64,000 nt of DNA from Paenibacillus chibensis (GCF_004001045.1 NZ_BIMK01000001.1:248001-312000), one strand, 5' to 3'; positions 51,880-61,237 are shown, counted from the stretch's first letter. The notes: generated from the sequence alone by a model not told the origin. Made by a program: numbers and translations.

Positions 51880-51896
51880 TGTAATTTTACATTACA
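51880..51896. promoter_or_regulatory. TnrA/GlnR-type box, upstream of the amt promoter
   Basis: TGTAATTTTACATTACA fits TGTNAN7TNACA with two deviations in the inner consensus. It is centred about 69 bases upstream of the predicted start, so a TnrA-like activating role is possible. Confidence 0.55.
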
Positions 51897-52182
51897 TGAA
51901 TTGTAATATTGTGAAAGCGTGACGTTTGACTGTATGGTTAACTTTCATGTATCATATTTTCATCAATCACATCTTAAAATGAGTTACATGTATGAATTGA
52001 ATTAAAGCAATGGTGGCTTACTTCTACTGAATCATACCGAATATAAGGAGTAGCAAGTTGCGGCTTTAGTTCTTTTATATTTACAGAACTTCATGCAAGG
52101 TTATATTCAAATCTTTGGTCGTTTCTCAACAGACCGTTCATTCCAAATTAGCGAGGTGTTTCCAAATGGGGAGGATATAAAG

Positions 52183-52608
52183 CTGTATCGGATCGGCGAA
52201 TTGGCTAAAGCTGGAGGTGTAAGCGAACGAACAATCGACTATTACACCAAATTGGGGCTGATTTCCCCGGAACAGCGCACTCTTAAAAATTATCGTTTGT
52301 ACAGCCATGAAACCTTACTCCGTCTTCAACGTATTAATGATTTGAAACAAGAGAAATATACTCTGGAAGAGATTCGCCAGACGCTTGACAAGTGGGATGC
52401 TGCACCTGAAATCCATCAGGTATCCGACAAGCTCTCCTACCTGGAACTGCATATGCAGCAGCTTGAACGCGAGGTGAAGGAGCTCAGCCCCATCATCAGT
52501 AAGATGAAGCCCGGGCAAGCCCGTCATCTGCTGCTGAATTTGCTGCCTCAGGGTGCGGCGTGCATCGAAGCAATACGACTCTTCCTTGAGCAGGGGCCAA
52601 CGCTATAG
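52183..52608 (+). CDS. MerR family regulator, start codon uncertain
   Basis: The 141-residue form begins LYRIGELAKAGGVSERTIDY, the usual first residues of MerR proteins. In frame this codon is CTG at 52183, with GGGGAGG 8 bases upstream, while the nearest ATG is at 52093, has no ribosome binding site and adds 30 non-family residues. A CTG start is therefore suggested. The DNA-binding domain is followed by a coiled coil and a short C-terminal effector part without the metal-binding cysteines of CueR/ZntR. Ligand unknown. It is divergent from amt but is not recognisably GlnR or TnrA. Confidence 0.8.
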   Translation: MYRIGELAKAGGVSERTIDYYTKLGLISPEQRTLKNYRLYSHETLLRLQRINDLKQEKYTLEEIRQTLDKWDAAPEIHQVSDKLSYLELHMQQLEREVKELSPIISKMKPGQARHLLLNLLPQGAACIEAIRLFLEQGPTL

Positions 52609-52660
52609 CGGCCTTATCATCATAACAGGCATCATTTTATGACAAGCAGGAGGGTGTAAT

Positions 52661-53335
52661 ATGGGAATGTTTATTCTAATCATTATTGCGTTCGGTTTTT
52701 CCCTTTGGGCCCAGTTTCGGGTTCAAGGAACGTTTAAAAAGTGGGCTGAGGTGCCGGCAGCGAGCGGTATGACCGGTTATGACGTCGCCCGTCACATGCT
52801 CGACAGTAACGGTCTTCAAGACATACCGATCGAGCCGGTGCGGGGAGCCTTGTCTGACCATTATGATCCGATTAACCGGGTGGTCCGTTTGTCGGAGCCG
52901 GTTTATTACGAGAACTCGATATCGTCCATCTCCGTCGCCTGCCACGAGGTTGGACACGCAATACAGCACAAGCAGCATTACCCGATGCTGGTGCTCCGCC
53001 ACCGGATTTTCCCGATCGTCAACTTTGCTTCCGGGATTGCTCCGCTGCTGATCATCGCAGGCTTTTTGTTCCAATGGATGGGACTGCTGGGCATCGGCAT
53101 CGTATTCTTCTCGGTCGCCGTTGCCTTCCAGCTGATTACCCTGCCTGTCGAGTTTAACGCGAGCAACCGCGCGCGCGACATTATGGTATCGGAAGGCTAT
53201 ATCACGAACGATGAAGAAAGAGGCGTAGCCAAGGTTCTGAATTCCGCCGCGCTCACGTATGTAGCTGCCGCGCTGATTTCCGTATTGGAGCTGCTTCGCT
53301 ACATCATGATCTTCACGAACAACAACCGTGATTAA
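52661..53335 (+). CDS. yugP: YugP-like zinc metallopeptidase
   Basis: The 224-residue membrane protein has a first helix (MGMFILIIIAFGFSLW), a zinc motif CHEVGHA with His95, Glu96 and His99, and further helices (PLLIIAGFLFQWMGLLGIG). It belongs to the neutral zinc metallopeptidase family Zn_peptidase_2. Substrate unknown. AGGAGGGTG precedes the ATG. It follows the MerR gene by 52 bases and may be co-transcribed. Confidence 0.92.
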   Translation: MGMFILIIIAFGFSLWAQFRVQGTFKKWAEVPAASGMTGYDVARHMLDSNGLQDIPIEPVRGALSDHYDPINRVVRLSEPVYYENSISSISVACHEVGHAIQHKQHYPMLVLRHRIFPIVNFASGIAPLLIIAGFLFQWMGLLGIGIVFFSVAVAFQLITLPVEFNASNRARDIMVSEGYITNDEERGVAKVLNSAALTYVAAALISVLELLRYIMIFTNNNRD

Positions 53336-53340
53336 TAATC

Positions 53341-53385
53341 AAAAAAACACCATGGTCGGTTAAGAACCGACCGGGGTGTTTTTTT
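53341..53385. terminator. Bidirectional terminator overlapping the LysR stop codon
   Basis: AAAACACC and GGTCGGTT pair with AACCGACC and GGTGTTTT. On the minus strand the left arm encodes the last residues (KNTPVGS) of the LysR-type regulator and its stop codon lies in the loop. Confidence 0.88.
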
Positions 53386-54289
53386 GATTTCCGTTTTGCT
53401 GCTGCAGTCCGAAATAGCTGAGCAGAAAGGAGCGAAAGGCTTGCGCAACCCGAGGCAGCTTGTCGTCGGAGCGATGTATCAGCCCGATGGTGCGTGTCAC
53501 CTTCGGCTCGGATATCCTCACTCTGGCCGGCTGCAGGGGATTCGTCTGGAACAAGGCCATCTCCGGTAAAATGCTGACGCCCATACCGGCGGCAACCAAG
53601 CCCCGGATCGTATCCGTCTCTTCCCCTTCAAAAGCGATTTTCGGCGTAAAACCGGCTTCCAGGCAAGCATGCCATACAATCGGGCGCAGGGAGTATCCCT
53701 TGCTGAACAGGACGAATTTATCCTCCTTCAGCTGGTTCAGGGCGATGCACTCCTCGTTCGCGAGCGGATGATTCGGAGGCAGAATCGCATACAGCTCCTC
53801 TGTCAGCATGATTTCGCCTTCCACCTGTTCATGCTTCTCCGGGAAAGGCGAAATGAAAGCGAGATCCACTTCCGCCGAAATGACATCCCGGATCAGTGAA
53901 GGAAACATCCCTTGCTTGAATCTGAATTTGACATTCGGATACCGCTGCTTGAATTCAGCAACGACAGACGGGATGAGATGAATGCCTAAGCTATGCGGAA
54001 ACCCGATCCGGATTTCTCCCTGCTCCGGGTCCAAAAATTCATGCACTTCAACGACAGCCTTATCCAGATCCTTCAGAATGCTGTCCACCCGTTTACAGAA
54101 CAATTGTCCTACTGGCGTCAGCTGCAGATTTCTTCCCTTCTGCATGAACAATTGGACGCCCAGTTCCTCCTCCAGCTGATGAATCTGGCGGCTGACCGCA
54201 GACTGGGCCACATGCAGCTCTTCTGCCGCCTGGGTGACATGCTCCTTCTGCGCTACCTTCAAAAAATACTGCAACTGTCTTAATTCCAC
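53360..54289 (-). CDS. LysR-type regulator, GltC-like
   Basis: The 309-residue protein has the N-terminal LysR helix-turn-helix (EHVTQAAEELHVAQSAVSRQ) and an effector domain with EIRIGFPHSLG and GLVAAGMGVSILPE. These blocks closely resemble GltC, the activator of glutamate synthase genes in Bacillus. No gltAB is in the window, so its regulon is not known. It ends inside its own terminator. Start ATG 54289 has a weak ribosome binding site. Confidence 0.9.
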   Translation of the reverse strand: MELRQLQYFLKVAQKEHVTQAAEELHVAQSAVSRQIHQLEEELGVQLFMQKGRNLQLTPVGQLFCKRVDSILKDLDKAVVEVHEFLDPEQGEIRIGFPHSLGIHLIPSVVAEFKQRYPNVKFRFKQGMFPSLIRDVISAEVDLAFISPFPEKHEQVEGEIMLTEELYAILPPNHPLANEECIALNQLKEDKFVLFSKGYSLRPIVWHACLEAGFTPKIAFEGEETDTIRGLVAAGMGVSILPEMALFQTNPLQPARVRISEPKVTRTIGLIHRSDDKLPRVAQAFRSFLLSYFGLQQQNGNQKNTPVGS

Positions 54290-54421
54290 CTGTTACTCGC
54301 TCCATTCTGCTTTTTACGCTATCCGCTAGTTAAAATGAACTAAAGCTCCATCGGTTTTCCCTTGAATCACACGGTCATATGCGGGAGAAAACACTCCCGT
54401 CCTTTAGTTCAAATTAAACGA

Positions 54422-55051
54422 TTATGACCCTTTTATTCGTTTTTTCACCACTCTTGCCATCAATCCGTAAATGAAGAACCCGCCGACCAATCCGCCCAAA
54501 TGAGCCATCCAGTTGATTTGCACGCTGCCGGAAGCAAATGAGAAGATAATGCCCACCAGCAGAAGGGCGTAAACCGTCTTCCGCGAGGCGTCGTCCATCC
54601 AGTTCCTCTGCAGCAAGGCAATGTACAAAAACGCTCCATATACGCCGTAGATCGCCCCAGAAGCTCCGATCGTAATCAGTGTCTCGCCAAGACGGTTGTA
54701 ATGCGCCACCGAGAGGATATTCCCGATAACTCCGCTAAGAAGATATAACAACGCATACCTCCATGCTCCGAGAAGCCGTTCCAGCGGCGGGGCGAAAACA
54801 AGGATCGCAAAATCATTGAACAGCAGATGCGAGAAGCCTCCATGCAAGAACATCGATGTCACGTATCTCCACCACTCATTGTATCCGTCCACATTGGTGA
54901 GCGCGCCGAATTTGACGAGCGTGTTGTTGTCCGAAGCGCCTCCGTTAAAGACCAGGATCAGATACATTATAATGTTGGCTACAAATAATATCGTCGTGAC
55001 GGGATAATATTTTAAATAGCTTTTCCAGTTTTCATACCGAACGAATAACAT
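54422..55051 (-). CDS. Rhomboid family intramembrane serine protease
   Basis: The 209-residue protein has six membrane segments; the catalytic Ser is in GASGAIYG and the catalytic His in NWMAHLGGLVGG. HLLFND supplies the conserved His/Asn of the oxyanion site. Start at ATG 55051 (AAAGGAAG upstream). It cleaves membrane-protein helices; the target is unknown. Upstream the MF..RKCS extension to 55075 is not needed. Confidence 0.92.
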   Translation of the reverse strand: MLFVRYENWKSYLKYYPVTTILFVANIIMYLILVFNGGASDNNTLVKFGALTNVDGYNEWWRYVTSMFLHGGFSHLLFNDFAILVFAPPLERLLGAWRYALLYLLSGVIGNILSVAHYNRLGETLITIGASGAIYGVYGAFLYIALLQRNWMDDASRKTVYALLLVGIIFSFASGSVQINWMAHLGGLVGGFFIYGLMARVVKKRIKGS

Positions 55052-55152
55052 GCTACACTTCCTTTGCTTAAACAATTCAGGATTTAACGCCGCTGCAGAC
55101 TAAACCGCCACCCCATGAAATGCAAAAGCCTCCCCTAAACCAAGCAAACGGA

Positions 55153-55183
55153 TTGGACAACGCCTTTTTAAAAAGATTATAAT
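55153..55183 (+). promoter_or_regulatory. Putative tpx promoter
   Basis: TTGGAC (or TGGACA) and TATAAT (55178-55183) are separated by 18 or 19 bases, about 48 bases upstream of the tpx start. Confidence 0.55.
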
Positions 55184-55231
55184 GTCCTTGGCACGATTCA
55201 CCAATTCCAAAGTTTCGAAAGGAGAATCTTC

Positions 55232-55750
55232 ATGACACAAGAACGTACAGGTGTTGCAACTTTCAAAGGCAACCCCCTTACATTGGTAGGACCAGAACTG
55301 AAAGCGGGTGACCAGGCTCCGAATTTTACCGTTAGCAAAAACCTGGTTGAGCAAGCTACTCTTCAGGATTATGCAGGCAAAATCAAACTGATCAGCGTCG
55401 TTCCTTCTCTCGATACCGGCGTATGCGACGCCCAGACCCGCCGCTTCAACGAAGAAGCAGGTGCACTCGGGGAGGATGTGGTTATATTGACCATCAGCGC
55501 CGATCTGCCGTTCGCGCAAGCCCGTTGGTGCGGTGCAGCCGGCGTAGACCGTGTGGTTACGCTATCGGATCACAAGGATATGTCCTTCGGACAAGCGTAC
55601 GGCGTTCATATCAAGGAATTCCGTCTGGACATGCGCTCCATTTTCGTTGTCGACAAAAACGACAAAATCACGTACGTGGAGTATCTGCCAGAAATGACCG
55701 AGCACCCGGACTACGAAAAAGCAGTGGCTGCTGTGAAGGAACTGCTCTAA
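55232..55750 (+). CDS. tpx: Thiol peroxidase (2-Cys peroxiredoxin, Tpx)
   Basis: The 172-residue protein reduces peroxides with thioredoxin. The peroxidatic Cys65 lies in PSLDTGVCDAQTRRF and the resolving Cys100 in QARWCGAAG, the Tpx spacing. GAAAGGAGAATC precedes the ATG. Monocistronic with a promoter and terminator. Cytoplasmic. Confidence 0.96.
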   Translation: MTQERTGVATFKGNPLTLVGPELKAGDQAPNFTVSKNLVEQATLQDYAGKIKLISVVPSLDTGVCDAQTRRFNEEAGALGEDVVILTISADLPFAQARWCGAAGVDRVVTLSDHKDMSFGQAYGVHIKEFRLDMRSIFVVDKNDKITYVEYLPEMTEHPDYEKAVAAVKELL

Positions 55751-55895
55751 GAGCGCTTGAATGTTCCCTTAACGTTAGTATATGCTTTTAAACCGTTTAG
55801 ACAAATTCCAACCGAATTTTTTTATGAAATAAGAAAGTATGCCTTCACAGGCCATGCTTTCTTCGATCGCAAGATCGCAAAGCATTTGAACACCT

Positions 55896-55941
55896 GAAAA
55901 AAAAGCGGGAGAAAGAGCCTTGTCCTTTCTCTCGCTTTTTC
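55896..55941. terminator. Bidirectional terminator after tpx
   Basis: AAAAGCGGGAGAAAG pairs with CTTTCTCTCGCTTTTT, with A and T runs at both ends. It lies between tpx and the convergent DUF1499-like gene. Confidence 0.75.
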
Positions 55942-55948
55942 AGTCTTA

Positions 55949-56341
55949 TTAGGAAGTCGTTTTGTATTTGGCCAGTTTCTTGTCGAGTGTTGAAAACAGA
56001 TTCAGAATAATGCGGTAATTGGCCCCCAGATCTCCCATGGAGCCTCTTGAAGCTGAATACATGTCAACTGCGCTGCGTACCGGCCCCACGGACAGCACCG
56101 ATACGGTGATATCTACCGTGCGTCCCAAGGAAGTTCTTTTTTCCAGCGTGATTTCTCCGACGGAAGGAACCTCGTGCAGAACCTTGTAGCCCGGAATTTT
56201 CTTCAGTGTCGAGGATATCTCCTCCCATGCCTTGTCTCTCGATAAATTGTAATAGCGCGTCTTCATCTTCGGATCCTTCGCCCGGTCGCTTGTACCTTCT
56301 TGGCTTCGAACGATCCCCACTAGAACTCTCTTTAACGACAA
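55949..56341 (-). CDS. DUF1499-like protein
   Basis: The 130-residue form starts at TTG 56341 with AAAGGGGG 7 bases upstream, giving MSLKRVLVGIVRSQEGTSDR; the frame remains open to 56599 but the extra part is not protein-like. The end VDMYSASRGSMGDLGANYR resembles the DUF1499 signature (RSASRxGxxDxGxNxxRI). Function unknown. No signal peptide or membrane segment. Confidence 0.7.
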   Translation of the reverse strand: MSLKRVLVGIVRSQEGTSDRAKDPKMKTRYYNLSRDKAWEEISSTLKKIPGYKVLHEVPSVGEITLEKRTSLGRTVDITVSVLSVGPVRSAVDMYSASRGSMGDLGANYRIILNLFSTLDKKLAKYKTTS

Positions 56342-56784
56342 GACCTTTCCCCCTTTGCAGTAAGCATCATCAATACTTAACAGTGTAACATTGTTAGGAT
56401 CAGAACAAAAGAGAAACTCGGGTAAAATGTCCCTATACATGCAAAAAACACCCCTGAATTCCGGAAAAGCTTCCGCAAAACGGAGTGTCTTACATTTTGT
56501 CAAAATAAAAACCCGCCTATGCCGTCCGGTTAAATTGTCTTCTGAACCTGCTTTGGCAGGTGGGTGACCTCGGATGCGTTTTTGAAGTCCCCATGTCATA
56601 TAGACAGGGCTTTTCAGCTGCGCTTCGTAATGATCTCCCTAGACATTATCATTGGTTCAAAACAACGATTAACCGTGGCGAACATCGCAGGATGTAGTCT
56701 TATTATAGACCCATTTTATCAAAAAGTAAATGTTGCTCGAAAATGATCGAATATCTCCTGCATCCATTCGTTCATCTGATCATT

Positions 56785-57606
56785 CTAATCTCTCTTAACC
56801 GATTCCCGGTTCCGTGAATCCTCGTCCGTCGAATCCTCGTCATCCGAAACATCTTCTTCCGGGTCTCTGTCCAGTTCAGCTGCTTCCTGCTCCTCCAGTT
56901 CCTTCTGCTTGATCCGTTCCGCCTGCTCCTGCATTTTGTTGAACGTCGCGAAGAAGTTGAAGAAAGCCCAGTACGCAATCAAGCTTCCCCCGAAAATAAA
57001 GATGATAGCCGGATACTTCGAGCCGACGAACAGCACAACCACGCTGCCCAGAACCGTCGTAATGACGCGCAGCGGACGGATAATGGTGATCAGCACCGCG
57101 TTCTTAAGGATCTGCACAATTCCCATATGGTAATGAACAATCATCGAGAAGAAATTAAACAGCGAAACAAACAGGACAATCAGCAAAACCAGCATCACGA
57201 TTCCGATGATTTGGAGATTGCTGAGCTGCGTCATGTACACGGTATAGTCGACCAGCATGATGACCAGCAGGAGCACATAGAAAATGCCGCCGATCATGCT
57301 CTGCTTGTAATTTTCCTTATAGGACCTGAAAAACAAACTAAAGATCTTCACGTCGGGGTCGCCCATCACCCATTTACGGACTACCGCAAACAGCGCGGCC
57401 GTAGCCGGAAACAATGTAAACGGTGCCACAATGCCCATGGCCCAATTCATCTGAAGGGACTCGTTCGCACCGGTTACCAGCATTTTGGTCACCAGGAAAA
57501 AGAAAAACGGCGACGAACACAACAGCCACAAAATGTTGCTGTAAGCAAAGCGCGTAATCCATTCCGTAATTCTGTAAATACCGCCCATTGCACCTTTAAA
57601 TTCCAA
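56785..57606 (-). CDS. YesL/DUF624 family membrane protein
   Basis: About 273 residues. The start is taken as TTG 57606, with GGAGGAGG 7 bases upstream; the longer frame to 57852 includes the promoter region. It opens LEFKGAMGGIYRITEWITRF, typical of DUF624, with six membrane helices, and ends in an acidic tail (EEDVSDDEDSTDED). YesL proteins often sit beside sugar uptake genes, but none is present here. Function unknown. Confidence 0.8.
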   Translation of the reverse strand: MEFKGAMGGIYRITEWITRFAYSNILWLLCSSPFFFFLVTKMLVTGANESLQMNWAMGIVAPFTLFPATAALFAVVRKWVMGDPDVKIFSLFFRSYKENYKQSMIGGIFYVLLLVIMLVDYTVYMTQLSNLQIIGIVMLVLLIVLFVSLFNFFSMIVHYHMGIVQILKNAVLITIIRPLRVITTVLGSVVVLFVGSKYPAIIFIFGGSLIAYWAFFNFFATFNKMQEQAERIKQKELEEQEAAELDRDPEEDVSDDEDSTDEDSRNRESVKRD

Positions 57607-57782
57607 GAAAAAGCCTCCTCCTCCACTATCTATACCTGTACATAATAATATACCGCATTTTAGCCTTACATTGCCAGCGCCTAATTTCCGGGATATGGGT
57701 AAAGGTCTATACCGGCAGGCACCTCGCCTCATAAGATACACAGTAACCCAAAGGAAACAAACCATGAAGGAGGTAATGTTCA

Positions 57783-57905
57783 ATGTCTCATGTTGCAGGC
57801 GTAGGATACGGCTATGGTGCTGGTATGGGTCTGTGGGGTTCCACAGGAGCAATTCTGGTATTGTTTATTCTGCTGGTCATCATCACCCGCGCGTTCATTT
57901 ACTAA
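57783..57905 (+). CDS. YjcZ-like small sporulation protein
   Basis: The 40-residue protein starts at ATG 57783, 8 bases after AAGGAGG. It has a glycine/tyrosine-rich head (GVGYGYGAGMGLWG) and a hydrophobic C-terminal helix (AILVLFILLVIITRAFIY), the pattern of YjcZ family small membrane proteins made during sporulation. Function unknown. A strong hairpin follows. Confidence 0.78.
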   Translation: MSHVAGVGYGYGAGMGLWGSTGAILVLFILLVIITRAFIY

Positions 57906-57969
57906 AAAGAAGTCAGCCTAGACAAATAACAGAACGAACCGGATAAAAGGGATTTTGCCCTAAAAGCAA

Positions 57970-58007
57970 AAAGAGACGGAGCATGCGGCTGCATGCTCCG
58001 TCTCTTT
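57970..58007. terminator. Bidirectional terminator
   Basis: A perfect 17-bp stem (AAAGAGACGGAGCATGC with GCATGCTCCGTCTCTTT) has a 4-base loop. It serves the small YjcZ-like gene and the convergent RNA helicase gene. Confidence 0.93.
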
Positions 58008-58025
58008 CGTTAGAACTTCAACATC

Positions 58026-59630
58026 TTAGCTGTTGAAGGAGTCATCGCGCTTGGAAGGACGTCTTCCTTCACCGTTGCTCGTACGCGGTTTACGGTCTCC
58101 TCCGTCACGGTAGGAGGAATCGCTGCTGCGTCCGCCGCCGCTGCGGTTGTATCCGCCGCGTCCGCCGTTATCACGGTCACGGTTATATCCGCCGCCGTTA
58201 CGGTTACCGCCGCCATTGCCGCCGCGGAATCCGCCGTAGTTGCCGGATGGCTTACGACCATTGCGAAGGTCTGGCTTACCGTTGTTGTAACGACGTTTTA
58301 CGCGGATCGGATCCTCTGGAGTCAGTTGAATCTCGGAATCGCGTTTTTCGCCGGTCAGCATTTTCATGGCTCCGGACAAGAGCTGGACGGAATCGTACTG
58401 CTCCAAGAGCTGAATGGCAAGGCCTTTGTATTCATTCAGTTCGCCGGACTCAATCGTCTCAAGCAGGCGTTCTGCGATGATGCGCTGTTTGCCTTCGATA
58501 GCTTCAGCCAGTGTAGGAAGCGGCTTGCGGGTAATGCGATGGCGCGTAACACGCTCAATCAGATGCAGATGGTCGATTTCACGAGGCGTTACGAAAGACC
58601 ATGCCGTACCTTCTTTGCCTGCGCGGCCTGTACGGCCGATACGGTGCACATAGCTCTCCGGATCTTGCGGAAGGTCAAAGTTGACTACATGCGTTACGCC
58701 GGAAACGTCGAGACCACGTGCAGCCACGTCTGTCGCTACGAGTACATCGATGCTTCCGTCACGGAATTTGCGCATAACGGTATCACGTTGGTTCTGGGAA
58801 AGGTCGCCATGAAGTCCGTCTGCGGAATATCCGCGTTTTTGCAGGGCTTCGGACAATTCGTCAACCCGGCGCTTGGTGCGTCCGAACACGATCGCAAGCT
58901 CTGGGGATTCCATATCGATCAAACGGCAAAGCGCTTCAAACTTCTGGCGTTCAGGCACTTCAATATACGCTTGGTCAATCAGCGGTGCGCTGACTTGTTT
59001 AGGTACAACCGATACATGTTCAGGATTTTTCAAAAATTGCTGAGCCAGTTTTTGAATGTTTGGCGGCATTGTTGCGGAGAATAACATGGTTTGGCGTTCT
59101 TCGGGTACAAGCTTCAGGATCGATTGGATGTCTTCCATGAATCCCATGTCGAGCATTTCGTCGGCTTCGTCCAAAATGACCGTTTCTACGTCATCCAGGC
59201 GGATGGTTTTGCGGTTGATGTGGTCAAGCAGACGGCCTGGCGTACCAATGATGATTTGCGGTTTCTTCTTCAATGCGCGAATCTGGCGTCCGATATCCTG
59301 ACCGCCGTAGATTGGAAGCGAACCGATGCCTTTGAAGCGTGTCAGCTTTCCGATCTCTTCAGCAACCTGAATGGCAAGCTCACGCGTTGGAGTCATAATG
59401 AGTGCTACGATTTTGTCCGTGTCCTTAGAAATTTTATTGATCAAAGGGATACCGAAAGCGGCGGTTTTACCCGTACCGGTCTGTGCTTGACCGATCATGT
59501 CGCGTCCCGACATAGCGATCGGAATCGACTGTGCCTGGATCGGTGTAGCTTCCTCAAATCCAAGCTCTGTAATGGCCTGAAGAACCTTTGGTTCAAGACC
59601 TAATTCTGCGAAATTTTTCAAAATATTCAT
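58026..59630 (-). CDS. cshA: DEAD-box RNA helicase, CshA type
   Basis: The 534-residue protein starts at ATG 59630 behind AGAAGGAGT. It has a Q motif ([13 protein letters not shown]), Walker [13 protein letters not shown] in [12 protein letters not shown], and [10 protein letters not shown], followed by a C-terminal region (about 425-534) rich in Gly/Arg/Asn ([16 protein letters not shown]). CshA-type enzymes unwind RNA in ribosome assembly, mRNA decay and cold adaptation. The frame stays open for 43 codons upstream of the chosen start. Confidence 0.93.
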   Translation of the reverse strand: MNILKNFAELGLEPKVLQAITELGFEEATPIQAQSIPIAMSGRDMIGQAQTGTGKTAAFGIPLINKISKDTDKIVALIMTPTRELAIQVAEEIGKLTRFKGIGSLPIYGGQDIGRQIRALKKKPQIIIGTPGRLLDHINRKTIRLDDVETVILDEADEMLDMGFMEDIQSILKLVPEERQTMLFSATMPPNIQKLAQQFLKNPEHVSVVPKQVSAPLIDQAYIEVPERQKFEALCRLIDMESPELAIVFGRTKRRVDELSEALQKRGYSADGLHGDLSQNQRDTVMRKFRDGSIDVLVATDVAARGLDVSGVTHVVNFDLPQDPESYVHRIGRTGRAGKEGTAWSFVTPREIDHLHLIERVTRHRITRKPLPTLAEAIEGKQRIIAERLLETIESGELNEYKGLAIQLLEQYDSVQLLSGAMKMLTGEKRDSEIQLTPEDPIRVKRRYNNGKPDLRNGRKPSGNYGGFRGGNGGGNRNGGGYNRDRDNGGRGGYNRSGGGRSSDSSYRDGGDRKPRTSNGEGRRPSKRDDSFNS

Positions 59631-59853
59631 ACTCCTTCTATATAGTGGACATTCCACAATCTTGTCTGTATTCTTAAGTAGCGGTAAACATATATAGGTT
59701 AGCCATTCTTCAGAATTTATTACATGGCTTATATTCTCTATAGCGTTTATCCAGGGCAAAAACAGCCTACATATTTTAGTAAACGGTAATTTTTCTCCTG
59801 AAACAATGTTAGAATAATACTATTGTACAAGCCTACTCAAGAACATCTAATAC

Positions 59854-59863
59854 ATTATATCAC
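59854..59863 (-). promoter_or_regulatory. Extended -10 promoter of the helicase gene
   Basis: TGATATAAT on the minus strand is an extended -10 element. A transcript from here would carry a leader of about 215 bases before the helicase start. Confidence 0.5.
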
Positions 59864-59954
59864 AAAATAAATTACAAACACCAGCGGCTTACAACTAAAC
59901 ATGAAATGACCTTTTCAACCTGACACTATTACATATGAAATTGAGGTGGGCACT

Positions 59955-60779
59955 TTGAGGCTCAGCAACATCTGGAAGTATCTTGTCGTGATCATCGGCG
60001 CCGCTTTTATCGCCTGCGGATTCAACCTGTTTCTGGTTCCACACCAGCTACTCAGCGGCGGCGTATCCGGACTGTCCATGTTAGTGAATTATTTTACACC
60101 AGTGGATTTGAGTATATTGTATTTCGTTTTTAACGTTCCGATTCTGGTCGCAGGCTGGTTCATGTTGGGCAAAAGATTTATCGTGCTCAGCATTGTGTCC
60201 GTTGTGGCCACAACCTGGTTCATCGCCCTCGTACCCGTCACGGCTCTGGCCTCGGATACCCTGCTTGCCGCCGTGTTCGGAGGTGTCCTCGTCGGCATCG
60301 GCGCCGGCATCTCGTTTCGTGCCGGCGGGTCATCCGGAGGCTTCGACATCGCCGGCTCCATTGTAACCCGTTACCGCGATTTTCCGATCGGCAATGTCCT
60401 TGTTGCCATGAACGGACTGGTTATTCTGGCGGCGGGTTACCTGCAGAACGACTGGAATCTCGCTTTGGCCTCCATGGTTTCGATCTTCGTGACCGGCAAG
60501 GTCGTGGACATGATTCACGTCAGCCACTTCAAGGTAACGGTATACATTATCACCAATGAAACCGAAGCTCTTCTGAACCAACTGCTGGTGCGGCCCCGCG
60601 GCGTGACCAAAATCAAGACGGAGGGTGCCTTTTCACATGAAGCCAAAGACATGCTGATGACGGTAACCACCCGGTACGAGCTGCAGGAGCTGAAACGAAT
60701 CATCAAGCAGACCGACCCGAAAGCGTTCGTCAACATTGTCGAAACCGTCGGAGTCATGGGCTCCTTCCGCAGAAGCTGA
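59955..60779 (+). CDS. YitT family membrane protein (DUF161/DUF2179)
   Basis: About 274 residues. TTG 59955 is preferred (GAGGTG 6 bases upstream); GTG 59946 is an alternative. Six membrane segments carry the family blocks GFNLFLVPHQLLSGGVSGLS and GIGAGISFRAGGSSGGFDIA. A C-terminal DUF2179 domain (VTVYIITNETEALLNQLLVR) follows. Probably a transporter or sensor; substrate unknown. Confidence 0.92.
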   Translation: MRLSNIWKYLVVIIGAAFIACGFNLFLVPHQLLSGGVSGLSMLVNYFTPVDLSILYFVFNVPILVAGWFMLGKRFIVLSIVSVVATTWFIALVPVTALASDTLLAAVFGGVLVGIGAGISFRAGGSSGGFDIAGSIVTRYRDFPIGNVLVAMNGLVILAAGYLQNDWNLALASMVSIFVTGKVVDMIHVSHFKVTVYIITNETEALLNQLLVRPRGVTKIKTEGAFSHEAKDMLMTVTTRYELQELKRIIKQTDPKAFVNIVETVGVMGSFRRS

Positions 60780-60960
60780 TTTTGGTGGCCGCTGTGTAAA
60801 AAACATGTGTTTTGTGGTATATTAAAGATGCGCGGTTCCTGCAAATAGTTCCATGAGATTAGGATTGACCCGGCTATTCCAAGCACTTAAACGCTTTTCC
60901 GATTCTCCTTGGCTTTATAGTACGAGGCTTAAAGAATCCAGAGAGGAAAGGGTGATTTTT

Positions 60961-61155
60961 GTGGAAATGGAAACGGTAAAATTGTCCCAAATCGTCATGA
61001 AGTGGTTCCCAGATATGATGCCTTTCTTGAAGCAAAATGAACTGAATTCGCTCATTGTGCTGAGGGATGGCCTCGGTATCCTGGAACAGGATGATGCTAT
61101 GGAGATTATCCAGTTCAGTATCTGTGAACATCAAAGCTCTGCGCCTCTTCATTAA
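60961..61155 (+). CDS. 64-residue hypothetical protein
   Basis: The start is GTG 60961 with AAAGGGTGAT upstream. The product (METVKLSQIVMKWFPDMMPF, then LKQNELNSLIVLRDGLGILE) is a compact soluble protein of unknown family. A terminator follows closely, so it is probably a real small gene. The longer frame to 60853 is rejected. Confidence 0.6.
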   Translation: MEMETVKLSQIVMKWFPDMMPFLKQNELNSLIVLRDGLGILEQDDAMEIIQFSICEHQSSAPLH

Positions 61156-61186
61156 TTAAGATGGCTTGGAAACACAAGATGGATCG

Positions 61187-61237
61187 TGCCGCCTTTTTTC
61201 AGTCCCTGATTTCACACTGAAAACTGGCGGCTTTTTT
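61187..61237 (+). terminator. Terminator of the 64-residue gene
   Basis: GCCGCC (61188-61193) pairs with GGCGGC (61226-61231), with inner TTTTCAGT/ACTGAAAA pairing, and six T follow. Confidence 0.75.

Noticed and set aside
52183..52608. Identification of the MerR gene as glnR or tnrA because it faces amt
   Set aside because: Its first residues and C-terminal region do not match the GlnR/TnrA pattern; only the position suggested it.
58026..58330. Tandem GGN repeats as a CRISPR-like or satellite repeat
   Set aside because: They are the codons of the Gly/Arg/Asn-rich C-terminal tail of the RNA helicase.
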